Shown: piece after piece, positions 29,156 through 32,056 of the stretch
Layout: each line of letters opens with the position of its first letter
Position numbering within the stretch: the stretch's first letter is position 1
IMG/VR virus record: IMGVR_UViG_3300025887_000094
Span: 1 to 32,056 of that record
Strand: one strand, 5' to 3'
Length of the DNA: 32,056 nt
Origin: a virus
The notes under the pieces: model-generated
Database searches by the model: none
Seen by the model: only the letters and a program-made list of their open reading frames with translations
Told to the model about the DNA's origin: nothing
Position numbers and translations under genes: made by a program

Positions 29156-29537
29156 ATCTGAGCAATACGTTGAGTTGTACTCTGAATTAGCAGAGTTGAT
29201 GTTGGAAGCGAACAACGTTGATTTGCCGCCTGAGATTTTGTTGGTGACTGAGGCGAACGGCGATGTGCGTTACACTGACGCCGCGCAAGATCGGTTTAAC
29301 GATTACTGTGATGAGGTTGAGGCTGTTTTGTCGAAGAACAATATCATCAAGGTGTCTGATTTTGAGTACAACGTTTTGCAAGTTGCTCTTGATCACATGA
29401 TTGAGCATCAGGAAGGCCTTAAGTTGTACGAAATTGAGATAGATCCGTCTGATGATGTACCATGCGATGATGCTCAGTGGGATGACATTTGTGAGAGATT
29501 GGAAGCCGCCAAGAAATTGAAGGCGTTGTTTTCATGA
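29142..29537 (+). CDS. Unknown acidic protein (131 aa)
   Basis: Start at ATG 29142, with GGAGG nine bases upstream (29128-29132); the frame is open 11 codons further upstream but inside the previous gene. 131 residues, acidic (VIRSEQYVELYSELAELMLE, DAAQDRFNDYCDEVEAVLSK, EIEIDPSDDVPCDDAQWDDI). No recognised motif. Stop overlaps the methyltransferase start as ATGA, so the two are coupled. A DNA-mimic antirestriction role would be speculation. Confidence 0.6.
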   Translation: MAVIRSEQYVELYSELAELMLEANNVDLPPEILLVTEANGDVRYTDAAQDRFNDYCDEVEAVLSKNNIIKVSDFEYNVLQVALDHMIEHQEGLKLYEIEIDPSDDVPCDDAQWDDICERLEAAKKLKALFS

Positions 29538-30682
29538 GTGCGTATTACAATGAGATAGATCCGTTTGCCGCTGATTGGCTCCGCAACTTAATTGGTGCGG
29601 GGTTAATTGCGGATGGAGTAGTAGATACTAGGAGCATCAGTGATGTCAGACCAGAGGAACTTTTTGAATTTACTCAGTGCCACTTCTTCGCAGGAATTGG
29701 CGTCTGGAGCCACGCACTCAGGGGTGCGGGATGGGACGATGATCGACCTGTCTGGACGGGATCCTGTCCGTGCCAGCCTTTCAGCGGGGCAGGCAAGAGA
29801 GAAGGGGTTGCTGACAAGCGGCACTTATTCCCAGACTGGTTCCACCTCATCCGCGAGTGCCGCCCTGCAACGATCTTTGGAGAACAGGTTGCGAGTAAAG
29901 ACGGCCTTGGTTGGCTCGACCTTGTACAAGCTGACATGGAAGGAGAGGGCTACGCCTTTGCACCGTTCGATTTGTGCGCTTCGGGCTTCGGTGCGCCGCA
30001 CATCAGGCAACGATTGTGGTTCGTGGCCCACTCCGACCACACGGGATCACAAGGGCGGATATCAGGGTGGCCGCATTCGGAACGGCAAGATCAGCACGGA
30101 CACATTGGATGTGGCGGCACAGTTGACGGGATGGCCCACTCCGAATGCAACCAACAACGGTCAGGGCGAGGAACCGGACGCGAAGGTCAAGCGGGGCATG
30201 AATGCGGGGTTGAACCCAGCGGACGCGGCGAGATTGGCGGGATGGACAACGCCGGCGGCATCGGACGGGACGCGGGGCGGCACGGGAATTACGGCGGGGA
30301 TGTCCGGATCGAGTTTGACGCAACTGTCGAAGATGTCGGGCTGGCCCACTCCTCAAGTAGCGGACGACAATATGAGCCGAGTGTCAAATCCCCAAGAGTA
30401 CAGTCGCAAGAGATTGGAAACGAGGAACGCAGGCCAGAACTTGGCGGACACGGCTCAAGCCTTGGTTCAGGCGCAAAGACTAACGGTGTCTGGCGAGATG
30501 CAGACTGGCTCTATTGCAGGGATGGAAAGTGGAGGCCAGTTGAACCCAGCACTTTCCCGCTGGCTAATGGGATTGCCGGTCGCGTGGGACGATGCCGCGC
30601 CTACGGGAACGCGATTGTCTCGGAAGTCGCGCAAGGATTAATCAGTAGTTTTATGGAAGGAGAGAGAGATGGCACGATTTGA
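29534..30682 (+). CDS. DNA (cytosine-5) methyltransferase (Dcm-type)
   Basis: 382 residues. Motif [14 protein letters not shown] (51-56 core), motif [15 protein letters not shown] with catalytic C80, motif VI region [15 protein letters not shown] (E117), motif [17 protein letters not shown] (159-165), and motif [14 protein letters not shown] near residue 357. All catalytic motifs are intact, so it should transfer methyl from SAM to C5 of cytosine, perhaps protecting phage DNA against restriction. Between motifs VIII and X (residues ~166-320) where the target-recognition domain should be, the sequence is Gly/Ser/His/Arg-rich and low in complexity. This stretch overlaps another long frame (29643-30641). 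Its own ribosome site is weak; translation is probably coupled by ATGA to the 131-aa gene. Confidence 0.92.
   Translation: MSAYYNEIDPFAADWLRNLIGAGLIADGVVDTRSISDVRPEELFEFTQCHFFAGIGVWSHALRGAGWDDDRPVWTGSCPCQPFSGAGKREGVADKRHLFPDWFHLIRECRPATIFGEQVASKDGLGWLDLVQADMEGEGYAFAPFDLCASGFGAPHIRQRLWFVAHSDHTGSQGRISGWPHSERQDQHGHIGCGGTVDGMAHSECNQQRSGRGTGREGQAGHECGVEPSGRGEIGGMDNAGGIGRDAGRHGNYGGDVRIEFDATVEDVGLAHSSSSGRQYEPSVKSPRVQSQEIGNEERRPELGGHGSSLGSGAKTNGVWRDADWLYCRDGKWRPVEPSTFPLANGIAGRVGRCRAYGNAIVSEVAQGLISSFMEGERDGTI
29643..30641 (+). CDS. Overprinted protein inside the methyltransferase gene (332 aa)
   Basis: A second open frame of 332 residues, shifted +1 relative to the methyltransferase and wholly inside it. 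AGGAG (29630-29634) lies eight bases before ATG 29643. Pattern: [80 protein letters not shown], then GWPTP-type repeats ([48 protein letters not shown]), and [21 protein letters not shown] recognise this layout (SLE.RLR ... STL..LTWKER.TP ... ICALRAS.RRTS ... WPTP ... [18 protein letters not shown]) as a protein family repeatedly annotated with Dcm genes in phages and prophages. Function unknown. Whether it is translated is unproven. Confidence 0.7.
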   Translation: MSDQRNFLNLLSATSSQELASGATHSGVRDGTMIDLSGRDPVRASLSAGQAREKGLLTSGTYSQTGSTSSASAALQRSLENRLRVKTALVGSTLYKLTWKERATPLHRSICALRASVRRTSGNDCGSWPTPTTRDHKGGYQGGRIRNGKISTDTLDVAAQLTGWPTPNATNNGQGEEPDAKVKRGMNAGLNPADAARLAGWTTPAASDGTRGGTGITAGMSGSSLTQLSKMSGWPTPQVADDNMSRVSNPQEYSRKRLETRNAGQNLADTAQALVQAQRLTVSGEMQTGSIAGMESGGQLNPALSRWLMGLPVAWDDAAPTGTRLSRKSRKD

Positions 30683-30830
30683 GTGTGTAATAACAATTAA
30701 GGTAAATCCGGTACGTGAGGCGGAAAGCCGTGAGGAATTTATTGAAAAAATTATTGAGGAATACAACGATCAATGTTTTGGCTTGTTTGATATTGACGCA
30801 TCAGATTTGTCAGAAATTACAGAAGGATAG
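30669..30830 (+). CDS. Small acidic protein (53 aa)
   Basis: ATG 30669 with GGAGAGAGAG upstream, TAG ending at 30830; overlaps the methyltransferase end by 14 bases. 53 residues: [20 protein letters not shown], then REEFIEKIIEEYNDQCFGLF and DIDASDLSEITEG. A beta-beta-helix-like arrangement, two Cys, no motif recognised. Codon use is A/T-rich, unlike the overlapped gene. Confidence 0.65.
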   Translation: MARFECVITIKVNPVREAESREEFIEKIIEEYNDQCFGLFDIDASDLSEITEG

Positions 30831-30836
30831 AGAGAG

Positions 30837-31076
30837 ATGGCTGACGAATATGATTACAGAAAACGCATGAGTGCTTTAAACAACGCGGCGTATGCCGCTG
30901 TTGGGGTGTGTCCACATAAGTATCCGCACCCTACCTTTAAGGCCTTGGTTAAGATTTGTCATGAGATTGACGCTCTCATTGACGATGAGACATGGGGCAG
31001 GGACAACATGCCGCCTGATGAGTGGACCGCTGCGGGTGGATTGAAGGCATTTTGTAAACAGCAAGGAGAGAAGTAA
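30837..31076 (+). CDS. Unknown small protein (79 aa)
   Basis: 79 residues, six bases after the previous stop. ADEYDYRKRMSALNNAAYAA, VGVCPHKYPHPTFKALVKIC, HEIDALIDDETWGRDNMPPD. Cys and His (CPHKYPH, ICHEID) could form a metal site. TAA overlaps the next start as TAATG. Not recognised. Confidence 0.6.
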   Translation: MADEYDYRKRMSALNNAAYAAVGVCPHKYPHPTFKALVKICHEIDALIDDETWGRDNMPPDEWTAAGGLKAFCKQQGEK

Positions 31077-31528
31077 TGGGATTAGATGCATATTTAATTG
31101 CGGAGCGGAACAACACTACAACGAGTGTTGTGAAGGGAAAGTATGAGGCTGTTGACCGGCCAACGGAAGCGGTCGGTCACGTAAAGACGGGGGACGCAGA
31201 GTTGCGTCCTTCTGAGGTTTGCTGGCCTATTGCCTCGGTCCGGTTGGAGATCCAGTACTGGCGCAAGCACTGGGATTTGCATGAGTTAATTAACCAGAGC
31301 TATGCAAGCCCTGATGAGTACAACGAAAACCCTATGAAGGTGTATTTATCTTCTGATAATTTGCGGGAGATTGCGGCTAAGATCCGCGATGATTTAACGG
31401 AGGACGCAGACCCTCGGTATCGTCACCATACAGAAAGGGAGGAGTACGCTAAGAAGTTTGATTTAGCGGCTGATTGGATTGAGTTCGATGGGTGGAACAG
31501 ATCGGTTTATTATCGGGGAGATTTCTGA
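31076..31528 (+). CDS. MGLD/YWRK-family phage protein (150 aa)
   Basis: 150 residues: MGLDAYLIAERNNTTTSVVK at the N-terminus, then ASVRLEIQYWRKHWDLHELI, NQSYASPDEYNENPMKVYLS, SDNLREIAAKIRDDLTEDAD. The order MGLD.YL, YWRK...LH..I, EN...Y.LS...L is shared by a widespread phage protein family (some members carry doubtful enzyme names). Function unknown. TGA overlaps the next ATG (TGATG). Confidence 0.7.
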   Translation: MGLDAYLIAERNNTTTSVVKGKYEAVDRPTEAVGHVKTGDAELRPSEVCWPIASVRLEIQYWRKHWDLHELINQSYASPDEYNENPMKVYLSSDNLREIAAKIRDDLTEDADPRYRHHTEREEYAKKFDLAADWIEFDGWNRSVYYRGDF

Positions 31529-31710
31529 TGCTTGATTACACTTGGGGCGCAAGCACCGTTGCTACTAAGTACGTGCATCAACGGTTGCATGAGGTTTTGG
31601 ACATGGAGGATAATGACTCTATGTCCATAGCGTTGTCTCAGTTTTATGCTGAGTTAGCGGAAAACTATTACAAGGACACGGGTCAAAGGATTGGTGATCC
31701 GCATGATTGA
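31528..31710 (+). CDS. Unknown small protein (60 aa)
   Basis: Start at ATG 31528 overlapping the previous stop by one base; the frame is open upstream but only inside the 150-aa gene. 60 residues: LDYTWGASTVATKYVHQRLH, EVLDMEDNDSMSIALSQFYA, ELAENYYKDTGQRIGDPHD. Helical, no Cys. Not recognised; overlaps the next gene by eight bases. Confidence 0.6.
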   Translation: MLDYTWGASTVATKYVHQRLHEVLDMEDNDSMSIALSQFYAELAENYYKDTGQRIGDPHD

Positions 31711-31864
31711 GTGTCCGGAGTGCAGTTACACTGGTCACAAGGGCATGGTTGAGAAGACCTTGTACCAGCGGTTTGGCGAAACGTTAGAGCCGGTAGCTGA
31801 GTGGGTTGCTTGTGAGAATTGTGATGGTTCTGGAGAAGTGGAGCCTGAAGATGAGTACGCATAG
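31703..31864 (+). CDS. Small zinc-ribbon-like protein (53 aa)
   Basis: ATG 31703 to TAG 31864. 53 residues: MIECPECSYTGHKGMVEKTL, YQRFGETLEPVAEWVACENC, then DGSGEVEPEDEYA. Two CxxC pairs, CPEC and CENC, about 30 residues apart, with DGSG after the second as in DnaJ-type CxxCxGxG. A single zinc ribbon is likely. Function unknown; overlaps the neighbours at both ends. Confidence 0.65.
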   Translation: MIECPECSYTGHKGMVEKTLYQRFGETLEPVAEWVACENCDGSGEVEPEDEYA

Positions 31865-32056
31865 CGTTAAGGCAAAGTCGCGGCATCCAGGGGCGCCGCG
31901 ACAACATTTCAAGGTCGCTCATCTGACCTTTGAATTAACTGATACCACGTTTGCATTGATAGCTGGTGAGGCGGTCTTGGAGAAGGACCGCCGGCCATTG
32001 TTTACGGGTGTTATAACCAAGGGCATAGCCACTGAGTTGCGTAGGTTGGCCCATCA
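31851..32056 (+). CDS. Unknown protein (partial, right edge)
   Basis: ATG 31851 with GGAG seven bases upstream; runs off the right edge after 68 codons. Visible part: MSTHSVKAKSRHPGAPRQHF, KVAHLTFELTDTTFALIAGE, AVLEKDRRPLFTGVITKGIA, TELRRLAH. Basic N-terminus then a beta-rich domain. No motif recognised from the part seen. Confidence 0.6.
   Translation, partial: MSTHSVKAKSRHPGAPRQHFKVAHLTFELTDTTFALIAGEAVLEKDRRPLFTGVITKGIATELRRLAH

Noticed and set aside
30003-30356. Minus-strand frames inside the methyltransferase
   Set aside because: Arg/Pro-rich antisense of a GC-rich stretch; unlike the plus +1 frame they have no start signal or family pattern.
1-32056. Prophage with integrase or attachment sites
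   Set aside because: No integrase, tRNA, transposase or bacterial flank is visible; nothing in the window shows lysogeny.

Overview
The window is one contiguous piece of a tailed double-stranded DNA phage genome, most like the short-tailed (podovirus-type) phages known from marine metagenomes. That reading rests on a large P22-like portal (826 codons), a TerL, an SU10-type head-tail adaptor, an HK97-fold-type capsid protein, several small proteins I recognise as recurrent in marine phages (for example 94 and 144 aa proteins next to the adaptor), and a tail-fibre with marine-phage repeats. The host is probably a proteobacterium; I cannot name it. Both ends are open: a LamG-domain gene runs off the left edge and an unknown gene off the right. 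No DNA polymerase, helicase, integrase, tRNA or rRNA is visible.

Layout. (1) Bases 1-23380, minus strand: one nearly gapless late block. In transcription order from the right: HlyC-like acyltransferase, 1640-aa probable ejection/virion protein, TerL, portal, a membrane protein and a secreted small protein, two holin-like proteins, M15 endolysin, three unknown proteins, GroES-like co-chaperonin, scaffold, two head-associated proteins, major capsid protein, a terminator, then decoration-like proteins, a run of four Lys/Gly-rich basic or membrane proteins plus a tandem-repeat protein, adaptors, small virion proteins, tail fibre and a LamG-domain protein. (2) 23381-23733: a divergent control region full of palindromes. 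(3) 23734-26456, plus strand: a leftmost early-type operon of small genes with hairpins in its gaps, two strong intrinsic terminators, and two clusters of a GC-rich repeat with core GCTAGCGGGGGCGCAG. (4) 26669-27581, minus strand: small terminase subunit and an overlapping PDDEXK/VRR-NUC nuclease, separated from TerL by the plus-strand operon. (5) 27582-28002: a second divergent control region with seven copies of GTGAGTACAC. (6) 28003-32056, plus strand: a tightly overlapping operon of small genes around a cytosine-5 DNA methyltransferase, inside which a second long reading frame is encoded in another frame.

How it works together: the minus block builds the virion (packaging, head, DNA condensation or internal proteins, adaptors, fibres) and lyses the cell; the two plus-strand operons look like early or host-takeover modules, each with its own TTGACA promoter and a shared ACTAGTA leader. 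The most notable points are the methyltransferase overprint (29643-30641, with its own Shine-Dalgarno), the 36-bp-periodic GC-rich array, the GTGAGTACAC iterons next to terS, and a toxin-acyltransferase-like protein with a substituted catalytic position. Family assignments are from memory of sequence patterns; no search was run.
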